Below are positions 1 through 11,740 of a stretch of DNA of 64,000 nt, in pieces (within the stretch, counting starts at the first letter, position 1; each line of letters begins with the position of its first letter). The position numbers and the translations under genes were made by a program. The notes below the pieces were generated by a model. That model did not search any database, had not been told where the DNA came from, and worked only from the letters and a program-made list of their open reading frames with translations. Source of the stretch: Fagopyrum homotropicum (taxonomy: Eukaryota; Streptophyta; Magnoliopsida; Caryophyllales; Polygonaceae); the NCBI GenBank assembly GCA_033239125.1, contig BSWB01000005.1:19521447-19585446 (forward strand), written 5' to 3'.

Positions 1-1104
1 CTGCAGCGGATCACTCAGCAAAATAGAGCTAACCATTTCTCTTGAATCTTCTTCGTCATGGATGTTGAAGACTTCTTCTCCTAGAGTTGGTTCCTTGATT
101 AAAGTTGAGAGTACGAACTCAACTTTCTATTCTTCAATATTGAATTCCAGTTTGGCGTTCTTGCAATCAACCAAACAACCGGATGTGGCTAGAAACGTCC
201 TTCCAAGTATGATTGGGATTCGGTAATCTGCAAGAATATCCAAAACTACAAAATCAATTGGAATATAGAATTCACCAAGCTTTACCGGTATATCTTCGAG
301 TACACCAACGGGTCGAGTGATGGATCGATCCGCCATGTACAACGTCATCTTCATAGGTTTAGGTTCTCCTAAACCAACCTTTTCGCACAAGGCAAGTGGG
401 ATAATGCTCAAGCTTGCTCCTAGATCACAAAGAGCATCATATGGGACCTTTCCAATGCCAATGGGTACACAAAACGAACCCGGATCTCTCAACTTGGGTG
501 GCTTCCTCTCCGTCATAGTTTTGATGAGTTCAGATGACTCGGAAATCATCTTTACTTCACCAGAATTCTCTATCTTCCTCTTGTTGGAGAGGATTTCCTT
601 CAAGAACTTTCCATAGGATGACATACCTAAAATTGCATCAATAAAAGGTATGTTAATATGCAGTTTGCTCATTAGTTCAATGAACTTACCAAAGTGTTTA
701 TCAAGATGTCCTCTCGCTCTTTTTTGTGGAAACGGAAGCAAAGGTTTGTAGGCCGGAGGAGGAACATAAACGGGAACCTTCTCCTCTTCTTTCTCGGCCG
801 GAACCTCAACTTCTACTAGCTGCTCGCCTTTTTCTTTCTCTTTTGGCGCAGGATCGGTGGTTTTCACGCCGCTCCTCGTAGTGATCGACATCACTCGCCC
901 TTTCGGGTTGTCTTCAGTTACTCCACGAAGTCTCCTTTGATCTCTAGGAGCTCTTTCAGCCTTGCTAAACACTTTATATTACAAGGCTTTTTGGGCCTTA
1001 GAAATTGAAGTGACATGGTTCTCTAACCCTTGCATCTTCCCCATCAATATTTCTATCATTGCTTCAAACTTGTCCTTCACCGGCTGGCTTGAACTTGATG
1101 AAGC
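1..1104 (-). pseudogene. Athila-like gag C-terminus and aspartic protease (decayed)
   Basis: In one minus-strand frame the sequence first encodes the end of Gag (from 1104), then an acidic linker with a VMSITTRSG motif (about 850-900), then a retropepsin-like domain. The active-site region reads LCDLGASLSIIPLALCEKVG, so the usual D-S/T-G is D-L-G, which is common in Athila-like proteases. The second half includes IILGRTFLATSG, the typical flap and C-terminal block. In-frame stops occur near 983 (TAA after a KAL tripeptide) and at 127-129. Coding similarity continues from 126 to 1, so pol continues off the window. The frame resumes gag from 8551 once the Copia is removed. Confidence 0.8.
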
Positions 1105-2518
1105 TGTTGGAGTTTCGGTGTCCGGTTTTAGACCAAAGGGCCGTAGTCTCACTTATGTGAGTAGACGGTTCTCCCAATTGCCAAACAAATTATATAATTA
1201 TCTTGAACTAAAAACTAGTTATTAACCAAGGGTTTGTAATCTCCACAAAGGAGTAGACAAAACCCAACCAAGAGTTTGTAATCTCCGCAAAGGAGTAGAC
1301 AAAATCCAATCAAGAGTTTGTAGTCTCCAAAGGAGTAGACAAAACTCAACTAAGAGTTTGTAATCTCCACAAAGGAGTAGACAAAACTCAATCAAGAGTT
1401 TGTAGTCTCCAAAGGAGTAGACAAAACTCAAGCAAGAGTTTGTAATCTCCAAAAAGGAGTAGACAAAACTCTAATAGAAGTTAAGTTCAATTACACGTCT
1501 TATAAACCGGTTGTTATATGTTAAAACCATTGACTTGGATAATGTAATGAGTCATTCATAAATGAATTTTCCTTCTAAGTGTATTCTCCCCTACACCGGG
1601 AATATCCAAATACCTTAGTGGGATAAAACGTTACACGTTACAAAGACTAAATAAGAGACTTACTTGTCTTACTTTGTAGAAAGGGTATTCCTAGGTTTTG
1701 TCAATACAAAACCAAACTAAGATGGATGCCTATCCTTTGTCAATACAAAGGAACTATACTGGTCTTTCGAGTTTTGCAAACAAGCTTATAAGAAGGCCTA
1801 TCCAATGTTTATACAATGGAACTAGAAGCTTTATTGTTGCAAAAATGAATGTCGAATCAAGTGCAAATGACTCTCCCTTTTATAGGCATAGGGGGCCACG
1901 GTTTTGGGGAGTTAAAAGCGGTTAAAATCGGTTATGGAAGTTACTTGGAAGTTACTTGGAAGATGGGTCTTGAAGCCCTAGAAAGCCCAAGGCTCGAGGC
2001 CCACATAGGGAGCCCAAAACCGCTCCCCGGAGCTAGCTTAGAGCTAGCTTATTTTTCTTGGTCCAAACACTTCCAATGAGCTTCATTCACTTTAATATAG
2101 CTAGGGTAAACTCCAAGATCCTCAAATACTCAATATCTTAGCTCAAGTTAGTGTAGCTCCTTAAGAAGCTCACTAGCTGCTTCATTGACATTCACTAAGC
2201 ATTTGAGCTTGGATTGCTCCCAATTTTTAACCACATATTCTTTAGCCAATATAAGGCCTAAGAACCAAAGGTGTGCCGATAAAATGTGGCTAAAAAGCCC
2301 CAAACGTTGGCCTTCTAAAAGCTAGCACAAGTTGACCTTGTCGTGAATCACCTTGCTTTGATTCGACTCCCGTTATAATACTAGTTGTTCTTAGTGCCGG
2401 TCACTTGGCTTGCCTCCCGCAACCCGGACCATAGTGACACACATGTGAACAACTCATTGCACCTTGTCTCAAGACAAGCTCAACGGTTACAATGAAGACT
2501 TAGCCCAAATCTCCAACA
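1105..2518 (-). repeat. 3' LTR of the Copia element
   Basis: The LTR is 1414 bp and matches 7137-8550 almost base for base, with TG at one end and CA at the other (TGTTGG...CCAACA palindromic termini). It lies downstream of the RNase H domain on the minus strand, so it is the 3' LTR. A purine-rich tract adjoins it at 2519-2530. It contains a six-copy minisatellite at 1225-1472. Confidence 0.95.
1225..1472 (-). repeat. Six-copy minisatellite inside the Copia 3' LTR
   Basis: Six tandem copies of a 39-42-bp unit share the cores GAGTTTGTAATCTCC and AAAGGAGTAGACAAAACTCA. Two copies (third and fifth) lack 3 bp and carry TAGTCTCC in place of TAATCTCC. The same array occupies the same place in the other LTR (7257-7504). 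Confidence 0.9.
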
Positions 2519-2530
2519 TTCCTCCCCCAT
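2519..2530 (-). other. Polypurine tract of the Copia element
   Basis: Read on the minus strand, ATGGGGGAGGAA lies directly against the start of the 3' LTR. This is the expected position and base composition of the primer for plus-strand DNA synthesis. Confidence 0.75.
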
Positions 2531-3056
2531 TTGAGCAAAGTCAAGAAACTTTTAATAGACATACATCCAAACAAAATATTCGCATAATCATAAATATCTT
2601 TCGATTGAATTTATTGAATTAGTATAATTACACATTCTGCACTAAAGAATTGTGGTGTCCTAATGGATTGAACCACTTAACTTGTTTAAGTACATGAAGG
2701 CAACATACAAGAAATTTACATTTCCTTTATAAATAAATGACACATTTAAAGGCTATTGTGTCCTAATCCTTTAATGAACATATAGGCGAGTCGACCATCT
2801 ACTCCCTTGAAGAAGCCTTGACACTTCACGTTCACGTAGCCAACTCTCTTTTGATCTTGCACCTATAATTGCAATTTTTCAAAAGAGTTGTTAAGAAATC
2901 ACATATTTCAAACTATACATATTATATAGGCATAGAGCATTACCTTGGATGGACATATTATGCTCACAACTTCTTGGAATGGGCTTTCCTCATTGAATTC
3001 GGCTAAGGCATCAAGCCATAGGCGAATTGGGTGTCCCACGACAAGTCGTTATCAAT

Positions 3057-3464
3057 TTAGGTCGTTAACCCCATCCCCTTGGCTGACTTTTGAACTAAGT
3101 CCCTAGCCAAGCTCTTGGTTAAGTGATCGGCTAGATTATTGTGTGTTCTCACAAAATCGACCGATATTATACCGTGAGTTATGAGCTCTCTAACCGAGCT
3201 ATGTCTCACACCAAGATGTCTTGATTTCCCATTGTACGTTTGGCTATAAGTTTTAGCCAACGTAGCTGCACTATCACAATGAATCGAGATAGGAGAAACC
3301 GGTTTTGGCCATAGAGGAATTTCTAGAACCAAATTTCTTAGCCATTCAGCTTCCTTGCCGGCAGCGGCAAGTGCCACAAACTCGGACTCCATGGTCGAGG
3401 TTGTAATGCATGTTTGCTTCTTTGAAGCCCATGAAATGGCACCACCACCTAACAAGAAACCCAT
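3057..3464 (-). pseudogene. Copia RNase H
   Basis: This encodes the RNase H domain that ends Copia pol: GGGAISWASKKQT, then STMESEFVALA, IHCDSAATLAKT and the C-terminal NNLADHLTKSLARDLV block. It should be fused to the reverse transcriptase, but the two overlap in different frames near 3449-3464 because one base is missing in the TGWVFLLGGG region. It ends in TAG/TAA-rich DNA about 540 bp before the 3' LTR. Confidence 0.85.
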
Positions 3465-4492
3465 CCTGTGGTGGATGAGTGATCATCTAGATTAGTGATC
3501 CATGACGCATCCGAGTAGCCTTCTATCACTGAAGGATACTTACTGTACAAGATGCCAAAACCCATGGTCCCCTTGAGGTACCTAAGTACACGCCTTATTG
3601 CCTTCCAATGTTGTGAGCTAGGACAACTTGTGTACCTACTCAATTTACCAATAGCAAAAGCAATATCTGGCCTAGTGCTAGTCATTGCATACATGCAACA
3701 TCCTATTACTTGTGCATACTCAAGTTGAGAGACATCTGATCCTTGGTTGGGCATCAACTTCTCACTTGAGTCCATAGGAGTACTAACAATTGTACTTTTA
3801 TCACATTGAAAGCGTTTGACAATCTTCTCAATGTAGTGTGATTGTGTGAGGCTTAAGCCTTTGGAATCACGTTTGATTCTTATGCCCAGAATCACATCCG
3901 CCTCACCTAAGTCTTTCATAGAAAACTTAGTGGACAAGAAATCCTTAGTGAGATCTACTTGTCTTTGGTTTGTTCCAAAGATCAACATGTCATCAACATA
4001 TAAGCATATGATCACACCTTGACCGGTATGATCAAACTTACTATAAACACACTTGTCATCTTGATTTATCTTAAATTCATTTGACAATACGACATCATCA
4101 AACTTTTGATGCCATTGTTTTGGAGCTTGCTTTAGTCCATACAAGGATTTGACCAAGCGACACACTTTGTGCTCTTGTCCTTTTAAAACAAACCCTTCAG
4201 GTTGTCTCATATACACTTCCTCATCTAGATCACCATTAAGGAATGTTGTCTTGACATCCATTTGATGAATCACTAGATTATGTATAGCCGCCATAGCTAT
4301 TAATAACCTAATAGTTGTAATCCTAGCCACCGGAGCATATGTGTCAAAGTAATCGACACCTTCCCTTTGTCTAAAGCCTTGGATGACCAAGCGTGCTTTA
4401 AACTTGTCAATGGAACCGTCAACTTTCATCTTCCTCTTGAAGATCCATTTGCATCCCAAAGGTTTGCAACCGGAAGGAAGGTTGGCTAACTC
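3449..4492 (-). pseudogene. Copia reverse transcriptase
   Basis: The domain starts with GCKWIFKRKMKVDGSIDKFK and contains QMDVKTTFLNGDL, SLYGLKQAPKQW and the catalytic YVDD in CLYVDDMLIFG, so the active-site aspartates are intact. It is cut off from the upstream integrase by TGA at about 4491-4493 where relatives have a tryptophan (NHT-stop-ELANLP). It is cut off from RNase H by a 1-bp frameshift near 3460. Without these lesions it would be continuous with both neighbours. Confidence 0.9.
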
Positions 4493-5797
4493 TCATGTAT
4501 GATTTCCCATAATGAAGTCCATCTCCTCTTGGATTGCTTCCTTCCAAAAGGCAACATCTTGAGACTTCATGGCCTCATCAAATGTCTTTGGATCCTCATC
4601 CATATGAAAGTAAGAGTGACGATCCATTTCATTATCTCTTGACCCTTCAACCAAGAACACTTGGAAAATTGATTTTTGGGACAAATTATTGCTCATAGGA
4701 GCAATCTCTGTCAAGTCAAGCCCGTGGGACGCTTCCCAGGATTCATCTTGAATCCTACGATGCTTGTTTGGGTGTTCCTCATCTAAAGTCATGTTGATCA
4801 CTTCCCTAGGCCTAGGAGCCGAGGTGAAGCGATCTTCATCAAAGATGGCATCCCTAGACTCTATTATGGTATTAACCGAGATGAAGTCATTTGGTTCTAT
4901 CACATAGAACCTATAAGCTTTGGAGTGTTCTGCATAGCCAATGAACACACACTCAACACCTTTTTCACCTAAAGTTTTACGTTTTTTGTCATTGAGCCTT
5001 ACTATGGCTCGACATCCCCAAACTCGTAAGTAATGTAGGTTTGGCTTCCTTTTGAACCATAGTTCATAAGGAGTCTTCTTGCTTCTTTTGTTTGGAACAC
5101 GATTAAGCAAGTAGTTTGCCGTGAGCATAGCTTCACCCCAAAATGAATGCTTAAGACCCGAGTAAGACAACATGGCATTGACCATCTCTTTAAGCACTCG
5201 GTTCTTTCGTTCGGCCACACCATTTGATTGTGGTGTGTAAGGTGCCGTGGTCTCATGTATGATCCCGACACTCTCGAAATATTCCTTATCCATAAATTCA
5301 CCACCACGATCCGTGTGTAGTCTTTTTATTAAGTTACCTTCTTGTAACTCATATTCATTCTTGAATACATAGAATTTGTCTAAGGCATCACTCTTTGCAA
5401 AGAGTAGATATACGTAACAATACCTAGAGTAATCATCTATGAATGTTACGTAATACTTCTTCTTTCCTAATGAAGGAGTAGAGTGCAAGTCGCCTAGATC
5501 CGTGTGGACTAAGCCGAGCATTGATTGTTCTCTTTCAACTCTAGGAAATGGAAGTCTTGTTATCTTGGTCAACATGCACGTTTTACACTTGTCATTTGGC
5601 AAGTCAAGTTTAGGTAAACTACCATCCTTAGTCATGTCGTTCATACTCTTAAAATGAACATGTCCAAGTCGTGCATACCATTTAACAAAATCACAATTGG
5701 AAGAAGAAGAAGAAGAAGAAGAAGAAGACAATGTAAACAAATTGTTCTTGTTTATATTACTATTAGAAAGTTTATTACATAAAGAGAGAAGAAACAT
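4493..5797 (-). pseudogene. Copia pre-integrase zinc-finger region and integrase
   Basis: The GAG-pre-integrase segment WYARLGHVHFKSMNDM with CKTCMLTK forms the HHCC zinc-binding region. It is followed by the DDE integrase core: VHTDLGDLHSTPS, TFIDDYSRYCYVYLL, RLHTDRGGEF and TAPYTPQSNGVAERKNR. A (GAA)n microsatellite at 5701-5728 encodes a serine run near the N-terminus. The first part of this segment (to about 5868) is coding without an ATG and follows on from the protease after a deletion. Confidence 0.9.
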
Positions 5798-5862
5798 ATT
5801 ATTATTCCAATGGCCAAAGCCTACAAATGTTCCTCTCCTAGATAATACATAGCGGTCGGCTT

Positions 5863-7083
5863 CTATGACTTGTTTGAACCCACATTCTTTCTAATGGCCG
5901 GTGCATGTAGTACATTTGACAAGACTAGAGTCTTGCCACTTGTGAAGTACATATCAACCCGTCCTCTTCCTAAAACGGGGGTGGTAGACTCGTTTCCCAT
6001 ATGTATGAGTGCTCCATCGTTTACAACAGCGTATGTCTTGAACCAACGTCGATCTTTGCAAACATGAGTTGTTGCACCCGAGTCCACCCACCATCCAAGG
6101 TCATCATCCTGCGTGGACAAACATTCAAAAGTTAATGACACATAATTCAAATCAGAATTTATATCAAAGTTAGAATCAAGACTCATAAGTGAGTCACCTT
6201 GGTTTAATGGGTTTTGGCCACTTTGGCCTCCACCCTTGGATCCATCGTCCTTAACCTTGCAATCCCGCTTGAAGTGGCCAGTCTTGCCACACTTCCAACA
6301 AGAACCTTTTGGTTTCTTGTCAACATTATCCTTTTTGGACTTCTTGGACTTATTTCCCTTGTCCTTGCCTTTGTCCTTTCCTTTGAACCTCTTCCTTTTG
6401 CCCTTGCCATCCATTATGTTGGCCTCGTAGAAAGTAGAAGTTTTATCTTCCTTCTTGAGTCCCCCTTCTTGTTCCCTAAGGCCTTGTTCAATTTGAAGGT
6501 GAGAGCCAAGTTCCACCAACGTGAGTTCTTCCTTCTTGTACTTTAGCACATGGCGGAAGTCCTTCCACGAAGGGGGGAGCTTATCCATTATAGACGAAAC
6601 CGCAATGGCATCATCCATATGCATGGCATGTTGAGTGAACCTCCCAAGAATCCGGAGCAATTCATTGTATTGTTCCATTACCGGCCTTGAGTCCACCATT
6701 TTATATGAGTTAAAATCCGAGACTAAGAATTTGCGAGATGAAGCATCCTCCGCCATGTACTTAGACTCCAGTTGATCCCACATTGATGTTGATGACTCTA
6801 CACTTTGGTAGACATCAAACAATGCATCACTCATGCCATTGAGAATATGACCACGACATATGTAGTCATCATTATCCCATTTGCTCCTTCGTCGGACAAC
6901 CTCTATCTCCTCCACCATATCATCAACCGGCTCGGCCGGTCTAGGTGTAGTGAGTACATAAGCGACTTTTACTGTAGTCAAGAGGAAGTGCATTTTCTTT
7001 TGCCACCTCCTAAAGTCTACACCCTCAAACTTATCCAACTTCCCAAAACGAGAAGTCATTTCTGTCATTAACGTCTTACTCAT
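5863..7083 (-). pseudogene. Copia Gag and N-terminal protease
   Basis: The ATG at 7083 lies 54 bp inside the 5' LTR and opens a 406-codon frame. The first ~220 residues resemble the UBN2/DUF4219 Gag family (FEGVDFRRWQKKMHFLLTTV). A lysine-rich segment follows and then one zinc knuckle, CWKCGKTGHFKRDC. The protease begins at WWVDSGATTHVC with an intact D-S-G. The frame ends soon after the LHAPAIRKN block: the segment usually found between this block and GFKQVIE is missing and the frame shifts, so the rest of pol is out of frame. Confidence 0.9.
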
Positions 7084-7136
7084 TATTGATCAATCCAATC
7101 CTACAAAACAATTAACAATAAATACACTTAGAAGAT

Positions 7137-8550
7137 TGTTGGAGTTTCGGTGTCCGGTTTTAGACCAAAGGGCCGTAGTCTCACTTATGTGAGTAGACGG
7201 TTCTCCCAATTGCCAAACAAATTATATAATTATCTTGAACTAAAAACTAGTTATTAACCAAGGGTTTGTAATCTCCACAAAGGAGTAGACAAAACCCAAC
7301 CAAGAGTTTGTAATCTCCGCAAAGGAGTAGACAAAACTCAATCAAGAGTTTGTAGTCTCCAAAGGAGTAGACAAAACTCAACTAAGAGTTTGTAATCTCC
7401 ACAAAGGAGTAGACAAAACTCAATCAAGAGTTTGTAGTCTCCAAAGAAGTAGACAAAACTCAAGCAAGAGTTTGTAATCTCCAAAAAGGAGTAGACAAAA
7501 CTCAAATAGAAGTTAAGTTCAATTACACGTCTTATAAACCGGTTGTTATATGTTAAAACCATTGACTTGGATAATGTAATGAGTCATTCATAAATGAATT
7601 TTACTTCTAAGTGTATTCTCCCCTACACCGGGAATATCCAAATACTTTAGTGGGATAAAACGTTACACGTTACAAAGACTAAGTAAGAGACTTACTTGTC
7701 TTACTTTGTAGAAAGGATATTCCTAGGTTTTGTCAATACAAAACCAAACTAAGATGGATGCCTATCCTTTGTCAATACAAAGGAACTATATTGGTCTTTC
7801 GAGTTTTGCAAACAAGCTTATAAGAAGGCCTATCCAATGTCAATACAATGGAACTAGAAGCTTTATTGTTGCAAAAACGAATGTCGAATCAAGTGCAAAT
7901 GACTCTCCCTTTTATAGGCATAGGGGGCCACGGTTTTGGGGAGTTAAAAGCGGTTAAAATCGGTTATGGAAGTTACTTGGAAGTTACTTGGAAGATGGGT
8001 CTTGAAGCCCTAGAAAGCCCGAGGCTCGAGGCCCACATAGGGAGCCCAAAACCGCTCCCCGGAGCTAGCTTAGAGCTAGCTTATTTTTCTTGGTCCAAAT
8101 ACTTCCAATGAGCTTCATTCACTTTAATATAGCTAGGGTAAGCTCCAAGATCCTCAAATACTCAATATCTTAGCTCAAGCTAGTGTAGCTCCTTAAGAAG
8201 CTCACTAGCTGCTTCATTGACATTCACTAAGCATTTGAGCTTGGATTGCTCCCAATTTTTAACCACATATTCTTTAGCCAATATAAGGCCTAAGAACCAA
8301 AGGTGTGCCGATAAAATGTGGCTAAAAAGCCCCAAACGTCTGCCTTCTAAAAGCTAGCACAAGTTGACCTTGTCGTGAATCACCTTGCTTTGATTTGACT
8401 CCCCTTATAATACTAGTTGTTCTTAGTGCCGGTCACTTGGCTTGCCTCCCGCAACCCGGACCATAGTGACACACATGTGAACAACTCATTGCACCTTGTC
8501 TCAAGACAAGCTCAACGGTTACAATGAAGACTTAGCCCAAATCTCCAACA
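7137..8550 (-). repeat. 5' LTR of the Copia element
   Basis: This is the partner of 1105-2518, upstream of gag on the minus strand. The inner edge is followed by ATCTTCTAAGTG, not by the usual TGGTATCAGAGC initiator-Met primer site. The minisatellite is at 7257-7504. The perfect target duplication GAAGC follows at 8551-8555. Confidence 0.95.
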
Positions 8551-9995
8551 GAAGCTTGTCTCTGACTTTTCAAAGAAGAAGAAGAAGAAGAAGAAGAAGA
8601 AGAAGAAGAAGAAGAAGGGGGAGTTAGTGAATTTTCAGCATGAGAATAAGGGTTACCGGAATTTTGTTGATTCGATCTCCAATGGTTCTTAGAGTTCCGG
8701 TTGTTGTTGTTGTTCCAATTGTTGTTCCTATTCCTCTGTTGGTTTCCTCTTCCAACATAGCCCACATCATGCTCTTTGTGCTGCTTCACATGAGATATCA
8801 AAAGGTCTTTCAAGGCCTTCATTTCGCTATTCAAAGTGTTCAACTCCTTAACACTAGAGGCGGTAAGATTCAGCACTGGAGCTCTTGAGCTTTGGTTTTC
8901 CTCTTCTTCACCTCTACGTGAGTACTTCTCCATGGTGAAAGTTTTCTTCTCAACAAATTCCCACGCCTCATCTACCAGCTTGTCCATGAAAGTTCCACTT
9001 GAAAGTGATTGTACCTTTAATTGCGATTCCGCATCCAGCCCCTTAAAGTAGATCACAAGCAAATTAATCTTTGGAGTCCTATGATGTGGGCAATCCAATA
9101 AGAGGTCCTTGAACCTTTCCCATAAGTTGAAAATACTTTTTCGTCATTCCTCATCACAAATGCATTGATCTTAGCTCTAAACTCCGTCTTCTTCGATGGT
9201 GGAAAGAACTTGGTTAGGAACTCCGCGGTCATTTCCTCCCACGTGTTTACTCTTCCGGCAGAAAGTGATTGATTCCAAGCTAGCGCCTTGTCCTTCAAAG
9301 AGAAAAAGAAAGCATGCAGCTTATAGTTATTATTTTCGCACCTTAAAGGTCCTTATGTTTCCATCAAGATCTCAAAGTTCTGAAGATGTTGGTGCGGTGA
9401 CTCCCTTTCCATTCCTCCGAAGTGACTCTGCTGGATCATAGTAATTACCGGAGGTCTAAACTCAAAGTCACGATCACCTGGGTCTACCAAATGCACGCCC
9501 GGAGGGGGGGGGTTCATTGGACTGGATCTATACGTTGCCCAAGTGTTTTCGGAATGCCCACAAACGGATCAGCTAGCTCCGCTCTTGGTGGAGGTGGTGG
9601 TGGCACATAAACTGGTGGTGGCTATATGTTAACGGGTGCTGGTGGAGGTGGATTTATCACAACTCTAGCATCCTCGTTTCTCTCCTGGTGTCCAAGTTAT
9701 GCTTGTGTCATCATGTCGCCCATATTGGCCTGAAGTCGGTTTTCTAGAGTAGCTTGATCAGCTCTCTCTTTCCTCAAGGCTTCTTCTTGTTTCCTTATCT
9801 GATCTCGAGCTGCAGCTAATACAGCTCTAAGATCCTCCATCTCTTGATCATTGTTAGCGGCCATTTTCTGAGCCTCTCTCAACTTCTTTTTGTAAGTATT
9901 TTCCGGTTCGGGATCGTAGGGAACGATTTCTTTACCGGCTCTCGTTCTTCGCATAAACCTATGAAAGATCTGCAAGAACACTCAACAAGAGTAAT
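8551..9995 (-). pseudogene. Athila-like Gag (N-terminal and central parts, decayed)
   Basis: The start is near 9963 (MRRTRAGKEIVPYDPEPEN), followed by a charged, probably coiled-coil segment to about 9700 and then proline-rich sequence with stops. The retrotransposon Gag domain follows: KDKALAWNQSLSAG, NTWEEMTAEFLTKFFPPSKK at 9298-9180. After a frameshift near 9130 comes a basic and asparagine-rich nucleocapsid-like tail (RNNNWNNNNNRNSKNHWR) and a serine run encoded by (GAA)n at 8574-8617. The Copia then interrupts the frame, which continues at 1104. Confidence 0.85.
8574..8617 (+). repeat. (GAA)n microsatellite in the gag gene
   Basis: About 14 GAA units, read as TTC/TCT-type codons in the gag frame (serine run) on the minus strand. 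A shorter (GAA)n lies in the inserted Copia at 5701-5728. Confidence 0.9.
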
Positions 9996-10056
9996 TAGTA
10001 GCAAACGTAGAAGCTACCAAGCTAGACAACCGTGCACTGGATTGGTCTTTACCAAT

Positions 10057-10074
10057 TCCCCGGCAACGGCGCCA
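10057..10074 (-). other. Primer-binding site, tRNA-Asp type
   Basis: On the minus strand this reads TGGCGCCGTTGCCGGGGA, complementary to the 3' end of plant tRNA-Asp, six bases inside the LTR edge at 10081. The identical 18-mer occurs on the plus strand at 62434-62451. Confidence 0.9.
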
Positions 10075-10080
10075 AAAACT

Positions 10081-11740
10081 TGTTCGCTCCAAAGGTGTGC
10101 GCGCAAATAAGCTTTAAATTTATATGCAAGAATTAAGCCTAACAATAGCGAACCCGCAGTGTACGGATCAATCGTAGTATGGGCTAATATTCCGGAGTCG
10201 ATCTCAAGGAATCAGTGAGAACAAAGCAATAAAGGTAATCCAACTTGGGTAGCAAGCAATGCAATGATAACAATAAAGAATATAGAAGCAATAATAATGG
10301 GAATGTAGATTCTAAATATCCAAGTATCCGGTTACGATATTCGATTCAAGATGTCTAAGGATGTGTACGGACAGAGCTTGATAGCAAGGTATGTATATCT
10401 TCAATAGGAATGTCGTCCGGTTTAAGATCCGACTTCCCTTTATCCCACCCAAAGGATTCTACTTAACGGATGTTGAGTCTCGTCAAGAAGAGATCACAAG
10501 GATAGGATTAAACTCTCACACCAACCAAAACCCAAGGAAAAGAAAGATAAAGGATAAAGGGCATGACACTCCTCTTCCCCTAATAGAGAGGGTTTGAATC
10601 TTCTATCACCTAGAGCTTGTAAACACTCACAATCAGCAAAGCTAAGGCCAGAAAAGGTTAACAAAGGTAAGATTTATGTAATCTTGAACTTTGGATAAAG
10701 GAAAAAGAGAAACGTGCAAGATAAAGGAAACCATAGCCAGATCTTGGGAAACCACGGTCGTGGTTCCTTAAGAACAGGCCGTGGAAATCCTCGTTAGAGG
10801 GTTTTGTCTCACAACTCTCAAGGTTCGATCTATTAAGGCTCAATCTATCATCATTTGTACCACAACCATCAACCCTTCACCCTAGAATCGTAGGGGGGTT
10901 TAGCCAACAATCATCATCGAAATCAAATCAAGATTAAGAATAGAAATCAAGAAGAACATGCAATCAAGAACACAAGGATGAATAAAACCAATCTTTAAAG
11001 AATCAATAACTCAATCAATCAAACAATATAATCCCAGAATATGTTCTCAAAGATAAATCAAAGACTAGAACGATCTCACAAATCTCTAAGGTAGAACCAA
11101 TGACTTCTTCAATCTCCTCCAATGGTAAGCAATCTTTTCCGATGTACGGAAAAATGGAATCCAAGAGCGTCGTCCTTCCGGCCTAAAGCGTGATCTTCGT
11201 CCAAAGCGAGATATCTGAAAATGCAGCCGTCAACCTCCTTTTATAAAATAAAATTGGGTTAAAAGGCTCCTCTCTTTCAGGCTGACGTGGTAATTAACGT
11301 AACAGACTTTTCCGAAGAAAACCACGGGTGACCTCACAAAACCACGGCCGTGGTTTCTCCCATGGCGACTCTCGACCTTCGTTTCCACGTGTGAAATTCA
11401 ATTAATTATCGAACCCCGGCCGTGGAACTTCTTTCTTGACCGTGGTTCTTCCTTTTTGACGCTTTTCATCCTTGCTTCACTTCATACTTCTTCCAATGAC
11501 GTTTCAATGCATCCCAATGAAATCCTCATTGACCATCACTCAGTGAATGGCTCCTTTTCACTCCATTTCCGCTCCAAATCACATAAAATCACAACAAAGC
11601 TTGAGTAGATCTTGATTCTAAGATAATAGGTGTATATACTCGATAAATGCTACAAATGCATGTCCATGTACTCAAAAGAAAGGGAAAAACTATCTATATG
11701 CACATCTAAACTAGGTCATATTTCATGTCATCACGTTACA
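10081..11740 (-). repeat. 5' LTR of the Athila-like element
   Basis: On the minus strand the LTR runs from TGTAACGTGATGACATG at 11740 to GAGCGAACA at 10081 (1660 bp), directly before the primer site. A TATA-like box TATTTTATAAAAGG lies at about 11237-11250. GC-rich palindromes lie upstream of it (CCACGGCCGTGG at 11342-11353, CCCCGGCCGTGG at 11414-11425, half-sites at 11322 and 11438) and downstream of it (CCACGGTCGTGG at 10752-10763, half-site at 10777). The end near 10140-10170 contains the GAACCCGCAGTGTACGG block shared with other LTRs in this window. Confidence 0.85.
11237..11250 (-). promoter_or_regulatory. TATA box of the Athila-like LTR
   Basis: TATTTTATAAAAGG on the minus strand, about 490 bp into the LTR. 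It fits the U3/R boundary. The nearest perfect palindrome CCACGGCCGTGG begins about 92 bp upstream. Confidence 0.5.

Larger units (their letters stand above)
1105..8550 (-). mobile_element. Complete Copia LTR retrotransposon inserted in the Athila-like gag
   Basis: Two LTRs of equal length (1414 bp each, TG...CA ends) flank 4618 bp of internal DNA with the order gag, protease, integrase, reverse transcriptase, RNase H on the minus strand, which defines Ty1/Copia. The target duplication GAAGC is perfect (1100-1104 and 8551-8555). By eye the LTRs differ at about 20 sites (about 1.4 %), so the insertion is fairly recent. The coding part nevertheless has a deletion with frameshift near 5868, a TGA stop at about 4491 and a 1-bp frameshift near 3460. 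The element is therefore defective and may have moved with proteins supplied by a relative. Confidence 0.95.
1..11740 (-). mobile_element. Athila-like Ty3/gypsy LTR retrotransposon, 5' part, interrupted by a Copia element
   Basis: The element reads on the minus strand: 5' LTR at 10081-11740, primer-binding site at 10057-10074, gag between about 9995 and 8551, then, beyond the inserted Copia (1105-8550), the end of gag and the protease at 1104-1. Reverse transcriptase, integrase and the 3' LTR must lie left of the window. The primer site matches the 3' end of tRNA-Asp, as is usual for plant Athila/Tat elements (established knowledge); the Gag and protease style also fits. Several stops and frameshifts make it inactive. 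The candidate 5-bp target duplication next to the LTR is CTTAA at 11741-11745, whose partner lies outside the window. Confidence 0.85.

Noticed and set aside
317..616. Plus-strand ORF of 99 codons
   Set aside because: It is the reverse of the Athila-like protease coding region; no independent family or start context.
1225..1472. Regularly spaced repeats that might be a CRISPR-like array
   Set aside because: Units are contiguous with no unique spacers, and occur in both LTRs of a plant Copia; it is a minisatellite.
5002..5307. Minus-strand ORF of 101 codons in the Copia
   Set aside because: A shadow of the integrase frame (same DNA, shifted by one base).
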